Source: Stemphylium vesicarium
Taxonomy: Eukaryota; Ascomycota; Dothideomycetes; Pleosporales; Pleosporaceae
NCBI GenBank assembly: GCA_004380135.1
Contig: QXCR01000067.1
Location: 93,581-157,580, forward strand
DNA: 64,000 bases
Direction of reading: 5' to 3'
Part shown: piece after piece, positions 1-11,851 of the stretch
Numbering within the stretch: position 1 is the first letter of the stretch
Layout of the letters: each line of letters begins with the position of its first letter
The notes under the pieces: model-generated
What the model was told of the DNA's origin: nothing
Databases searched by the model: none
Seen by the model: only the letters and a program-made list of their open reading frames with translations
Translations under genes and position numbers: made by a program

Positions 1-1286
1 CAAAGCAGCCCGACTTCTCAGCATCAGACAAGGAAAACGTTTTCAGGCCCATTGTCGGCATCCCGGATGACTTTGACGATGGTGCCGAGGATGTAAAGCC
101 CACGGTCGCGCCCACAATCAAGGACGAGGAGGCCGATGAGCCCCTCCTGCAAGAGAACCCTGGACGCTTTGTCCTCTTCCCCATCAAGTACCACGACGTA
201 AGTTTTACACGTGCACTACGCGTCTGCACGCGTCAACCAAGTTCTATGAAGACCCTTACTAATTACATCCTATCACAGGTCTGGCAAATGTACAAGAAGG
301 CCGAGGCTTCTTTCTGGACCGCCGAGGAGATTGATCTCTCCAAGGATCTTCACGACTGGAACAAGCGTCTGAACGACGACGAGCGCTTTTTCATCTCCCA
401 CGTCCTCGCCTTTTTCGCCGCCTCCGATGGCATCGTCAACGAGAACCTGGTCGAGCGCTTCTCCAGTGAGGTACAAATTCCCGAGGCGCGCTGCTTCTAC
501 GGTTTCCAGATCATGATGGAGAACGTCCACTCTGAGACTTACTCTCTCCTCATCGACACATACATCAGCGAGCCCAGGCAGCGCAAGTACCTGTTCAACG
601 CCATCGACAACAGTAAGTTGCCCCACCTCGCGTCACATATATACGTCTAACGCGTCACAGTTCCCTGCATCCGCAAGAAGGCTGATTGGGCCCTGCGATG
701 GATCTCTGACAAGAACTCCACCTTTGCCAACCGTCTTGTCGCCTTTGCCGCCGTCGAGGGTATCTTCTTCAGTGGTTCCTTCGCTTCCATCTTCTGGCTC
801 AAGAAGCGCGGTCTCATGCCCGGTCTTACCTTCTCCAACGAGCTCATCTCTCGTGACGAGGGTATGCACACCGACTTTGCCTGCCTCCTCTTCTCTCTCC
901 TCAACCATCGCCCCACCAAGGCTGCAGTCGAGGCTATCATCACCGAGGCTGTTCAGATTGAGCAAGAGTTCCTCAGCGATGCGCTCCCCTGCGCTCTGCT
1001 CGGCATGAACGCCACTCTCATGTGCCAGTACATTGAGTTCGTTGCCGACCGTCTGCTGCTCGCTCTCGGCAACCCCAAGTACTACAACGCCACCAACCCC
1101 TTCGACTTCATGGAGAACATTTCGCTTGCTGGCAAGACCAACTTCTTCGAGAAGCGTGTTGGTGACTACCAAAAAGCCGGTGTCATGGCCAGCACAAAGA
1201 AGCACGAGCAAAAGGACGGCACCTCGTCGCCCGCGCCTGAGCCTCAAGGCCAGTCTGGCGACTTCTGCTTCGACGAGGACTTTTAG
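1..1286 (+). CDS. rnr2: Ribonucleoside-diphosphate reductase small subunit (3' part)
   Basis: Small (R2) subunit of class I ribonucleotide reductase. It holds the diiron-tyrosyl radical that the large subunit uses to convert ribonucleotides to deoxyribonucleotides. The first exon enters from outside the window (reading frame from base 3) and ends at 197. Introns are 198-278 (GTAAGT...CACAG) and 613-660 (48 nt, GTAAGT...CACAG). Visible R2 hallmarks are the [20 protein letters not shown] block, the helix with [18 protein letters not shown], the [20 protein letters not shown] metal/radical segment and [10 protein letters not shown]. The C-terminus ends FCFDEDF, the acidic tail by which R2 proteins dock to R1. 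The start codon and N-terminus lie upstream. Identification is very secure; only the 5' end is missing. Confidence 0.96.
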
Positions 1287-2157
1287 ATGACGCGCTCTAC
1301 TTCTTTTTTTTCTGCCATTTATTCCCTCCCAATTTAGTTTCTGTATACCACCCCTGGACGATGGTGCCGGACATCTTCTGTCTGCATTGTCTGTTCCTTT
1401 GCATTGCCGGAGTCATTGATACTCCTCGCACGTTGGCGTCATGGCGTAGTTGGCTAGGCTTTTTTTCTTTCGGTGGACGGGACAAGCCTCTTGGATGAGT
1501 GACGCGGTTGGATATGGGATTTTGCACGCGAACGGATCAACGACCTATATCCTTTTTGAATAATTACGAATACAAATTTTGAACAAATATTTATGCGTAG
1601 CCCTTTGCATCTTGTGACAACTTGTCATGGAGTGGCAGGAATCCCAATCCGCTGAATTGGCGTTCACATTCTTCTGTCACAAGCAAGCTTTTACGCAAGC
1701 TGCTCCCATCGGCCCTACTACTCTCAACATAGCCCACGCATCTTCTTCTGTCTCCTAGAAACACGCGACACCGCCTTGTACACGCTGCTGCTGCCAATCA
1801 TCACATCATAACCATTTTGAAACATCGCAACGTCGAATTAACCATGACGTCACCCAGCCCTGTCGTGGCGCGCCCTTGACCTCGGCAGACATGTTACGAA
1901 ATCAGCACAAGCGAATTGGTTGGCCCTTAAGACAAGACGCGCTCCGCGGCCATTCGCAGGTTAATCATCCCAGAATCGCGAAACCACAATTTGCTCCGGA
2001 CCAATTGCACGCGCGTGACATGGGCATCTCGGGCGGCGCGGGGACCTGCATGAGCGTACAGACGTACGTCGTGGTGCTAATGACGGAAAACTTAGCTTTG
2101 TAAACATCCGCGACCTCCGGCAACAGACTGCCATCTTTCTATACTGCGACTGGATAG
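1287..2157. other. Intergenic region, no gene seen
   Basis: About 870 bp between two genes on the same strand. It should hold the 3' UTR of the reductase gene (T-rich just after the stop, AT-rich around 1,555-1,590) and the promoter and 5' UTR of the WD40 gene. Short open frames here have no recognisable protein character. Confidence 0.6.
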
Positions 2158-5100
2158 ATGCATACCGCCTCGTCGCATGCACACATGGCAGACACAGCTC
2201 CCAAGATCAAGGTTGCGGACATGGCGACAGGCAGAGGGTCCTTCCACAAGCAGGGGAATGCATCTGCAACTGCATTGGAAGGTACGTTGTCGCATATTAA
2301 GCAATCAGGTCCGCACATGCTAACACCAACCTCACAGGCCCTCTCTCGAACAAGAAACTTGCTGTAAAGCTTCGAAGCCCCACGTCGCCCTCCGCACAGC
2401 CCTCAAATGATACACAGAATGGCAGCATTAGCGATGCAAGGGGACTGTCTGAAACGCACATAGATCCGCTCTCGCAAGTATGTCTACAACGAGGATCAGC
2501 ATGCGGGGGAATATGACGCTAACGGCGCATTTACTATCGTATAGCAAATCCTCCAGAGAACGAATACGTCAACTGCAACCCAGAAGCTGCGCTCGCAGAA
2601 CACCGAAACCGCGTTAAACCAATCGCCGAGTTCGCCGAACGAAGCCAATGGGGACAAGAAGCTTAGTGGCGAGACGCCTCGCGATAGCAGTGGGACCAAG
2701 GTAGACAAGAAGTGAGTTGCTTGCGATTGCGCTTTCCTGCATGCGCGTGCGGTGTTTCTTGGCTAGTGCGTATTTCGTATCCATGTATCGCGCGTATTTG
2801 GCGCATACGGGCTTCTTCATGCGGCTGGTCTTGCGAATGCAATGAGCGCAAGTCAGCCTGAGGCAAGTTTAATTAGCGAGTGGGCTGACGACGTTGTTTC
2901 CCCATAGGAAAGTGTCGTTCCTTAGCCGCTTCATCGGCGGCAACAAAAAGAAGACGACCCTCGACGGCACCAGCGACAATGGCTCCGAGACGGACGACCT
3001 GCGACCAGAGGGTATGGACGCTCACCTCTACGTCGACAATTTCAGCTTCAGTCCCAAGATCCCTCATCCGCCGGCGTACATCAAAGTGAGGGCAAAGTTC
3101 AAAAAGGACAAGGAGTTTGATCGTGTCTTTTTGGCGCAGGAGTTGCGGTCGGGGTCGGGTAAGAAGAGTCCGCCAGCTGCTGGGTCGAATCCTGCACCGC
3201 AGTCGGGGTCGGCGGCTACGCAGAATCCTATCTGGGCGGTGGAGTTTAGCAAGGATGGGAAGTATCTCGCTGTTGGGGGACAGGACAGGGTCATTAGGGT
3301 ATGGGCGGTCATTGACAGCCCGGAGGGACGTCGAGCGCATGAGAGGGCTGAAAGCGACCCGCATGCGCATGATGAAGACGCCAGACATCTTAGCGCGCCA
3401 GTTTTCCACCAGAAGCCCGTTCGCGAGTATCATGGCCACACGTCGACCATTCTTGACTTGAGTTGGAGCAAGGTATGTGAGCATGATGGGGGATTGACCA
3501 TGGCACTGACAGGTACTAGAACAACTTTCTCTTATCTTCGTCCATGGATAAGACGGTGCGCCTGTGGCATGTCAGTCGAGACGAGAATCTATGCACGTTC
3601 AAGCACTCTGATTTTGTCCCTTCGATACAGTTTCATCCTACCGACGATCGATTCTTTCTTGCGGGGTCTCTGGACGCGAAACTTCGACTTTGGAGCATTC
3701 CCGATAAAAGTATAGCGTTTGTTACTACGGTGCCGGACATGATCACATCGGTCGCTTTTACACCTGACGGGAAGACATGCATAGCTGGAACACTCGGTGG
3801 ATTGTGTCTTTTCTACGACACCGAGGGCTTGAAGTGGCAGGCGCAACTACATGTCAAGTCGACACGAGGACAGAATGCCAAGGGCAGTAAGATTACAGGC
3901 ATCCATGCTTCGTATTGGCCGCCAGGGAGCGAAGACGGTGAGATCAAACTATTAGTATCGAGCAACGATTCGAGGCTGCGCATATACAACATGAAGGACA
4001 AGACGCTGGAAATGAAATTCCGGGGTCATGAGAATAACTGCAGTCAGATCAGAGCGACGTTTGCGGATAGCAGTGGGCATGTCATTTGTGGAAGCGAAGA
4101 CCGGAAGACGTACATCTGGTCGACGACTACGCCGGAGGGTGAGAAGAGAGATCAGCGTCCTGTGGAGATGTTTGAAGCGCACAAGTCGATCACCACCTGC
4201 ACTGTCATTGCTCCCATTCAGACCAAGCAGCTTCTCAGCGCTTCCGAGGACCCAATCTTTGACCTTTGCAACCCTCCGCCAGTTACTCTAGTTTCAAAAG
4301 CAGAGTCCGTCGTGTCATCGCGAGCACCTACCGAAGCAGGATCAGCGCATCCGACCCCCGCGCCTACCGAAACACATTTCAAAAAGGCAGCCGAGAGCCC
4401 AGCATACGTTGCGCGCTCTGCGCATCGCGGCGGCAATATCATCGTCACAGCAGACTACACGGGCGCGCTAAAAGTCTTCCGACAAGACTGCGCATTCCAA
4501 AAGCGCATCCGACTCAGCGAGCAATGGGACACGGCGGCCTCGCTGAAGCGCACCTCTGGCATCGGCCGACCCAGCAGCATCATCTCGCGCACCAGCCGCT
4601 CCCGCCGCTCCAGCGTATCCACACAACCCCCCAACGACCGCATCATGACGTGGCGCCAGGATATATCACACTCCTCGGGCGGCATGTTTGATTCGAGTAA
4701 CTCGCTCCCGCGCCGCAGTGCCTCGCCGAGGAAATCTCTAGCTGCGTTGAGCTTACATTCGACTACGCACTCGCGTTCGCACTCGCCTGTTCTCCGGCCT
4801 AAACCTTCATCGGCGGAAATTCATGATGGCAGGGTTACGGCGACGCCCAAGACCTCCATCTCTATGGAGAGGGCGACGTCGCTGCGGAGTGAGGCGTCGC
4901 GATCTGGAACTGAAGCTGAGGTTGAGGCTGAGGAGACTGAGGAAGAGGGGGGGGAGCGGGTGTATAAAGAACGGCTGGAGCCTTATGATGTTGATCCGGC
5001 TTTACGTGCGGAGCATGATATGGTGGTGGAGGAGAAGCAAAGACGCGTGGATAATCCGCTCGCCGTGTATAATGGCCAGAGTTGGCTCTTTTGGACGGCG

Positions 5101-5238
5101 GCGAATAGGAAGATGGGGAAGGGGGCGGGGGAGGAGAAGAGACCGGATTTGCGGGGCAGGATGAGTACGTTGAGTGGGGTTAGTCGGTTGACTGATGAGA
5201 GGGAGGATGATGATGGGGAGGAGGGGGAGGTGAGGTGA
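2158..5238 (+). CDS. WD40-repeat protein, WDR44/Dgr2-like
   Basis: Five exons: 2158-2281, 2338-2477, 2545-2711, 2908-3472 and 3520-5238; all introns are GT-AG and phases match, giving 904 aa. A second ATG at 2185 could be the true start. The N-terminal ~170 residues are low-complexity and Ser/Pro-rich. From about residue 250 come WD40 blades, for example IWAVEFSKDGKYLAVGGQD, the hallmark MDKTVRLWHVSRDENLCTF and LDAKLRLWSIPDKSIAF. The order and wording of these repeats resemble the WDR44 (rabphilin-11) family, which in budding yeast includes Dgr2; those proteins act as scaffolds in Rab-linked membrane traffic. The C-terminal third is Ser/Arg-rich, then acidic (EAEVEAEETEEEGGE) and disordered. 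Function beyond scaffolding is inference. Confidence 0.88.
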
Positions 5239-5902
5239 GATGAGGCGAGTGTGTAGGGGTGTAGGGTTTTTTTGTATGATTATTTTATGAAGCGAGGGAG
5301 TTTTTTTTGGTTGATTTTTGTTTGGGAAGAGAGTGGATAATGGGGTTCTTGATATGCCCAGCTTTGAAAGGAATGCAGACGTCTCCTGTGCCAAAATTTC
5401 TTATTAATTGTCTTGTGTATCCTCGCCTGTGGTGAGCAGAGAGGATGACACGACATCACGCTGCTGAGCTAATGGGAAAGATGCCAAGGCTTTACCCGTA
5501 GCGAAGGCGGGCGTCTTTGACGAGCGCGAGTGTTTGCTCTTCTTCCACTCACCTACCCTCGTCTTCACTGAACGCGCATTATCGGCGCCTTCGACTACAG
5601 ACGGCAGTCCGTGTCCAATCCAGAATTGTCACCAAGCGCAGCCTCGCTCACAGGCCTATGGGCACTGTACATACGTGGAGTTGTACTAACGGAGACTATC
5701 TATTGCACTTACCACATGCGATGCTAACAAACATCTCAAGAATACCATCAATTGCCGACTCCTATTTCGCTGTATCGCAATACCCCCCTCAGATCACGCA
5801 AGACGCGTTTGAACTGTTGCATCGACGAGACAAATAGAGCCTCATATATGCCCAGACGGCTATTCAGGAAACGTCTGGTTGTCGTCTTCTCTGGCCCCTG
5901 CT
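5239..5902. other. Intergenic region between convergent genes
   Basis: Holds the 3' ends of the WD40 gene (plus strand) and of the small Cys-rich gene (minus strand). No convincing coding region; the longest open frame (5517-5837) starts with TTG and has no protein-like composition. Confidence 0.5.
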
Positions 5903-6335
5903 TCACTTCTTCCTCCCCTTCTTCCCCTTCTTCGCCTCCTTGAAGAAAAACTCCTGCGGCGCTTCTCTCGCCCTGGCTTGTTCCTGGAGCTTCTTCAACA
6001 CCCGTCTCCGCTCCGCGGCGTACTTTTGCAGCCTCTTCTCCTCCGCATCCGCCTCTTCAGTCTGTCGTTTGAGACTCTCAATCATGTCGCTTTTCTCCTG
6101 GGCCCGCTTCTCGGGCGTTTCTTGGAGAATCTTGATCTGGGCTTCTAGGGCGTCGCAGCGCGCGCCATGCTTCGTCGTTTTCTTCGTTCTGCAGAGCGGC
6201 ATGGGCGGTGACTTGTTGTATGACTTCGCGGTTGAGGAGGTGGTGGAAGTCGGCGCAGAGGGCACAGGGGCCGTGGGCGGCTTTGCAGCAATCTAGTGTG
6301 CGGCCGAGTTTTGTACAGACTAAGCATTCAGCCAT
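5903..6335 (-). CDS. Small Cys-rich coiled-coil protein (paralogue of 30231-30871)
   Basis: No named family recognised. The protein begins MAECLVCTKLGRTLDCC and has a Cys/His cluster C-x2-C-x8-C-x7-C-x2-C-x3-HH that could bind zinc. A charged coiled coil follows, and the tail ends EAKKGKKGRKK. The frame changes between the Cys cluster and the coiled coil. A 43-nt intron fits (6182-6224, GTCATA...GAAG, or a near equivalent starting GTCACC); it gives 129 aa and leaves 23 residues between the HHLL motif and ETP, exactly the spacing in the paralogue at 30.2 kb. The donor is weak, so a +1 frameshift cannot be excluded. The ATG at 6335 is the first in frame; an upstream exon like that of the paralogue may exist. 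The gene is divergent from the coiled-coil gene at 6717. Confidence 0.6.
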
Positions 6336-6716
6336 GTTGGGGTCTCGGCTGGCAAGAGATGGGCGGTCTGGCGGAGACTTTGTGCGTAGTGGTGCTGTTG
6401 AGTCTGACGTTGTTGCAGAGTATTGGTTCAAGCCTTGAGGTAGGTGAGGAGAAAAGTGTTTGGGAAGATGCGCTGGTCGAATATGAATCCCAGTCGGGGG
6501 TCTAGCGAAGGGCTGCTTTCACTGACATTACATCACCAAATGATCAGTTGACTGCTCACTCATCTAGGCGACCTTTGGGTCAAAGCTCTGCTCGCACAAC
6601 GGTGAAAAGGCTTTTGGGATTGCGGAAATTACTATACAACACTTTCTTGCTCAGGCGCATCCAATCTACCCATAATTCTCAACCCCTTCGCCATCTCGAT
6701 ATTCCAACGAAAGGAT

Positions 6717-9264
6717 ATGGACAACAGTCAAAACGTGACAATGGGCGCCAACAAATTCAAGAATGGCGACATACCAGGTACCTATCCCAGCGAGATAGAT
6801 CATGAATCGGACGAGAAACATGGCTTCGATCGCTCATGCACTGGCTCTATGATTACAGAACCTGGAGGTTTCAATGAAGACGCCGATCGACCTCAACAGC
6901 CTGACAAATCCCAGAATATGATCGAGCCTCTATTAGAGCCCGGGTCTCACCCCTACGCCAAACGGTCTCTTGACGCTGGTGCTATAGGGGAGCTGTGGCG
7001 GAAGATCGAGATGAAGCGGGCGAGATCTGAGCCATTCGCGCTCATGCAGGTTCTTCCCGCTCTAGAAGTACTGCGACACGCATCGATCTCAAAACACGCG
7101 CTCCAGGAGAGTGACATTATAGCGCGTTTGCGAGGTCTGAAGAATGTTCAAGATCGTGGCATTGCAAAGAACGCCAGCGAAGTGGTCATACGATTGCAAA
7201 AGTTAATCTTCCAATGGACACCTACCAATGAATCGGTACAGCCATGGCCGCCCGCACATTCGATCTTTTTCCATCCACTTCCACCCAACGATATCTTCCA
7301 AACCCCAGCTCCGATCTCCACCCCTAGTCGCGTAACATCGTCACCATCAGTACCAGAGACGAAGAACACATCGAAAAACATATTTGCGTCAAATCCTGAG
7401 ACGGAAAAGGTCAAGCCACTACCAGAGAAGCCAATTCAGGCCGGAAATGGAGATTAAGCCTCCGAGAAGACAACACCGAGCATTTTTAAGACTGGCCCTG
7501 CCGTAAGTAAACCCGGTGGCTTATTCGCAGACCTCTCCGACCAGAAGAATGCCAAACCAAAGCAACCCTGGATCCCACCCTCTACGTTACGAGCCACTAA
7601 AGGCGAGAAACGCCCCCCATGCGCGGAATCTGACCCCACTTTATTCGATTTCAATACCCCACCCAGTAAGCCGGATCCTCAGTCTGCATTTGGTGGGAGT
7701 TTTGGTCAGAACAATGGGAACCCTTTTGTTGACCCATCATCCACCGGCCCGAAGGATCCGCCACCTAATCCATTCGTTCGAAACGAGGCATCAAACAATT
7801 CACCATGGCCCAGAACCAGCTCACCAGGCAACCCGTCTCCTTTCAAATACGGTGAAAAGAAGATAGAGTTGATGGCTACTGGCGAGGAGTTCATTACGTG
7901 GGTAAAGACATTCCTGGATCTCGATCAACCGGATATGGCCACTGTTACATTTCACTTGCGGAGTCTGTGGGGCTCGATCACATCTTTCTCATCCAGCCTC
8001 CTTCGTACTGGGCAGACGGTAGCCGAGGGCAAGAACTCGATTCGTAATATGAAGAGCGAGATTGCCAAGATACAAGCGGTGCAATCCACAGACTACGTGC
8101 TAGCAAATGCCCGTCGTGATCTCTTGTCAAAATGCCAAGATAGGCTGTCCCTCGCACGCGAATCCCTGCTCGAACAAGAACAGACTGCTCATAAACTGCG
8201 AGAAGATCTGGCCAAGGCAGTGTGTGTACCCTTGCAGAAGCTAACTAGCGCGGGGAAGGCGAAACAGTACGATTACAAAAAGAGGATCGCTGAAGCAAAA
8301 GCGGAAGCAAACTCAAACCTAATTGAAGCTGTGGAAGCTCTCGAGAAGACGCGCAAAGAGCTCGCAGCGGCGCAAGACCGGATCGCATTTGTCGAGAGCG
8401 AGAAAGCTGAAGCTAAATCTGAACTGGTAGCCAGCTATTTTGAGATTAGAGACCTCTCGGTCACCATCGATGGCCTTCACAACGATCTTGAGAACAAGGA
8501 GGCCCAGCATGTCAAACAGAAAAAAGCATTGGCGAATCAGTACCGCGCGAGGGCGGAAATGGATGCCGAGGCAAAATCTGCTCAATATGTGAAAGCCATG
8601 GCCAAGGTTGAGGATCTTGAGCGACAGATTGAGGCTCTGGAAAAGCAAAGGACGGAGATCACTTGCGCGAAAGCCACTGTGGAAAAGGAACGCGAAGGCT
8701 TTGAGGCAGAAATCAACGAACTGAAAGGATACAAGGACGGCTACTCGCAGCTTGTACGCGAACTCGACGAGCTCCAAGGCACATGCAACGATGCTATGGC
8801 CGAGCGCGACGATCTGCTCAAGCAGATGCAAAGACGCAGAATCTTTAGCAGAAGACGAATCGCGTCGTGAGCTTGCAGCTGAACAGTCGTCACTTGCTGT
8901 TGAGCGCCAATTTGGTAACGCTCGTGGTGCTGACTCCAGTCATCTGAACGGGTTGATACACCACTGGCAAAACCAACTCAAGAGCAAGATGGCGGCGACT
9001 GAGAACGCTGACGCGGATATTGCTTCGCTGGAGGCTGAGATTCGCGAGGCTCATGACCGGCTTTATCCGCCTCGGAAACGGACTACACCGCTTGTAGAAA
9101 CTGCAGCTAACACTACGGACTCGTCCAGGGACCAACTTCTCGATGTGGGTCTTGAGCCTTGGGCAGTGCCGAAGGACATGTCCAGGTATAAAGGTACTGC
9201 TGGATTGTCAGTCCATGATCCTGGTCGGCCATCTGAGGTACCTTCCCAGATTGTACCGGGGTAA
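6717..9264 (+). CDS. Long coiled-coil protein, interrupted by in-frame TAA (paralogue of 28232-29866)
   Basis: One reading frame runs from ATG 6717 to 8866, continues after an intron (8867-8939, GTGAGC, branch CTGAC, CCAG) and ends at 9264; about 825 codons. An in-frame TAA at 7455-7457 breaks it. The upstream part contains a helical segment near residues 90-165 (starts LWRKIEMKRARSEPFALMQV) loosely like a TFIIS N-terminal bundle. The middle has Pro/Asn/Phe-rich sequence with FG pairs. From about residue 385 comes a long charged coiled coil, closing with HLNGLIHHWQNQL. That closing motif and the intron just before it are shared with the gene at 28.2 kb. The TAA may be a nonsense mutation (CAA to TAA is RIP-like) or lie in an unrecognised intron (57 nt from GTCAAG would fit in phase). 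Function unknown. Confidence 0.6.
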
Positions 9265-10263
9265 AGACCATAACTGGAGGGATGCAGTGGGAGGGAATCC
9301 CACTGTTCGACTGCCGCCGACCTGGAGGACATTTTAGGAGGAAAATGGGTGAGTAAGGAGGATAGATCGTGTACGTTTGACATGGTAAAGTAGGAGACAT
9401 GAAAGGCACACTGGACTGTGTCCCTGCGTTAGGTAAGGGAATGGCAGTGACACCGAGTTGATTGCCAGAGCATGTCTAGTGTATATACGCGACAAAGAGA
9501 AGGAGGCATGTGTTATCTTGTAAGTAGACACCACCCCATCATGAGGTGTGAAGACGGCCTCTTCCCTCCTTCCTACCCACAACAACACTCGTTTCCCAAT
9601 CCTGATCTCAATCCTACCCACCACATCCCAGTCCTATACCTCTCATCCACCATCGCGCCCCCTCTCCGACACAGATTAAACATGTCAGGATACCTAACCG
9701 TCCCCCCCTCTTCCTATAAAATCTTGCGCAACTTTTGAGATCAACGCCGGCGTCGATGCGATGACATGGGATGTCGCGGCGCATGGGGAGGTATTCATAT
9801 TTGCAGTCGCGGTGCTGTGTCCAAAGTTGCTGACACATTGTGGTGCTTGAACAAGGGAAGTACTGGCGATGACTGTGGCTGTGGATGAGTAGTGTATGCG
9901 ATACTTTTGCTTTATTTTGGGGTCTTAGGGGCGGGGACTCGAGGATCTGCCATGGTAAGTTGTGGTTCCCGGGAGTTGAGTATACTGCTTCTGCGAGCTG
10001 AATGTATAGGCATCGGGCTTGTATTTACGGTCGGCTAATAAGGCCATCGTTGTGTTGGGTTACCACATTGATTGTCGCTTTCCCGAAGGATAGGGTGTCA
10101 GTTTAATGACAGACCTCACGTATCCTTCCTGATTGCAACAATCTCCATATCGTGAGTGCAGGACCATGCACTGCGCCTTCATGTCTGCAGTCAGCACAAA
10201 TCGTCGGCCGGGTTGAGAGTTTGATGTTATTAGATTGCTTCATTGCATCGCCATTCCATGGCT
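9265..10263. other. Intergenic region between convergent genes
   Basis: About 1 kb between the 3' ends of the coiled-coil gene and HEM3. Contains pyrimidine-rich stretches (9,560-9,720) and scattered short open frames on both strands without recognisable protein features. No gene supported. Confidence 0.5.
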
Positions 10264-11514
10264 CTAGGAACTGGCGGACTGTGCCTTTAGCTCTTCCAAC
10301 TGCTTCTTCGCAGCCCACTGCTTCTCAACATTGATCTTTTTCAGAATCTTATCAGCGCCCTTCTCAATCAGCGCTTTGGCCACCTCCTGTCCCATCTCTT
10401 CCGCTTCTTCGGCGGTCCGCACCTTTCGCGCGGCCTCAGCCTCGACAAACTCGGTTCCATCGACGCTAACAACCATGGCCCTCAGCACAAGCTCTTGATC
10501 GTCAACATCTGGCTCTTCCTCCTCCACAGCATTGCCGTGCTTGTCGTAGTCCTTCGCTGGCTGTGTACCGATAGCCAGACCCTTTCCGCCTCTCCAAGAT
10601 GTCTCCACACCAATAGGCACGCTGCAGCCTCCTTCCAGAGTTCTTAGTAGCGCTCGCTCGGCGGAGCATGCTCTTGTCGTCCGCTCGCACCGGACCTTGC
10701 TCAAAATCTCCTTCATAGCTGCGTCGTTCTTTCTGATCTCGATACCGAGCGCACCCTGACCAACAGCGTGGAGCATACCTCCATTCGTGCTACTCAGATA
10801 CTGGGTGATGCGGTTGTCGAGACCCATGCGCTTCAAGCCAGCGGCGGCGAGGATGATGGCTGAGTACGGCGAATCTTCGGCATCCAGCTTGCCTAACCTC
10901 GTACCGACATTGCCTCTCAAGTCGGCGAACTTCAAATGCGGGTATAGTTTTCGTAATGTTGCGGCTCGGCGCACGGATGACGTTCCGATTGTAGCACCTT
11001 GAGGGAGTGTGGCTAATGTGGTCTCCTTGGGCAGGCGGGGGGAGATGAGAAGGGCGTCGCGGGGGTCTTCGCGCTCGAGGATGGCACCAATTTCGAGATG
11101 GTCTGGCAGCTGGGTGGGCATATCTACAGCATTCGTTAGCAAAGTCCTACTCCACCATCGTAAACGAACACACATACCCTTCAGACAATGCACAATGATA
11201 TCCAGGTCCCCAGACTCCAGCATGCTCTCCAACTCTCCAGTCCACAAGCTCTTCGCATTCTCGCCTTGGCTCAGCTGCTGCAGTGGCGTGATCTTATCTC
11301 TGTCTCCCTGGACTACTACAGGGCAGATATTGTAGGTCCGGTGAGGATACGCCTCCTTCAACGTCTTCTCAACACTACGGGCCTGGATCTGAGCGAGTAC
11401 TGAATTGCGCGTGCCGATATTGACGGGAGGGAATTGCGTGCTCGCAGACGTGTTGAGCCCTTGCGGGGTCGGATCAGACGGTCCTTGGATATCGGCAGCG
11501 GTTGCGGACGCCAT
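10264..11514 (-). CDS. hem3: Porphobilinogen deaminase (hydroxymethylbilane synthase)
   Basis: Polymerises four porphobilinogen molecules into hydroxymethylbilane in haem biosynthesis; cytosolic. Two exons, 11178-11514 and 10264-11123, separated by a 54-nt intron (GTATGT, branch GCTAAC, TGTAG); 398 aa, starting at ATG 11514. The N-terminus has a ~30-residue extension before NIGTRNSVLAQIQARSV, the substrate-binding start of the enzyme. Splicing restores HCLKDMPTQLP (usual HSLKDMPT) and is followed by LREDPRDALL-like EREDPRDALLIS and the conserved SVRRAATLRKLYPHLKFADL. The cofactor-attachment region is ERALLRTLEGGCSVPIGVET, with Cys in GGCSVP carrying dipyrromethane. The C-terminal domain has an acidic insertion (VEEEEPDVDDQE). 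Well conserved, single-copy, housekeeping. Confidence 0.95.
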   Translation of the reverse strand: MASATAADIQGPSDPTPQGLNTSASTQFPPVNIGTRNSVLAQIQARSVEKTLKEAYPHRTYNICPVVVQGDRDKITPLQQLSQGENAKSLWTGELESMLESGDLDIIVHCLKGMCVRLRWWSRTLLTNAVDMPTQLPDHLEIGAILEREDPRDALLISPRLPKETTLATLPQGATIGTSSVRRAATLRKLYPHLKFADLRGNVGTRLGKLDAEDSPYSAIILAAAGLKRMGLDNRITQYLSSTNGGMLHAVGQGALGIEIRKNDAAMKEILSKVRCERTTRACSAERALLRTLEGGCSVPIGVETSWRGGKGLAIGTQPAKDYDKHGNAVEEEEPDVDDQELVLRAMVVSVDGTEFVEAEAARKVRTAEEAEEMGQEVAKALIEKGADKILKKINVEKQWAAKKQLEELKAQSASS

Positions 11515-11851
11515 GGTTTGTTATACGGCCGTGGATGGTGTCGTGGTGTTGCAATGGCGATTGGAAAAGGTCTGGAGATCTGGAGGGGTGGTGGGGCAGT
11601 CAACGTCACCTTTAACGCGGTTCTGCACTAGCGTCAGGTACGCAATGTCTACTTCAACATTTCTATTCATACGTCACATGGTGTTCTAGCTTTGAATGGC
11701 TACTCAATCAAATGGACTGGTGATACTAGGACTATTTACATGGCCTATACTAGAATGCTGGAGTCGCGGTGGAATCGTCTTGATCTTGCCTAACATGCTT
11801 CGCGCGTTTTCACAGGATTCAACATCGTAGATCTTCTGGCATTCAAGGTGC

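Noticed and set aside
633..1247. Long open frame on the minus strand (about 200 codons) opposite ribonucleotide reductase
   Set aside because: It is the antisense shadow of a strongly codon-biased conserved gene; no start context or protein family.
8820..8870. Frame break near the end of the long coiled-coil gene, first read as a homopolymer frameshift
   Set aside because: A clean intron (8867-8939, GTGAGC, CTGAC branch, CCAG) joins the frames, and the paralogue has an intron at the same place.
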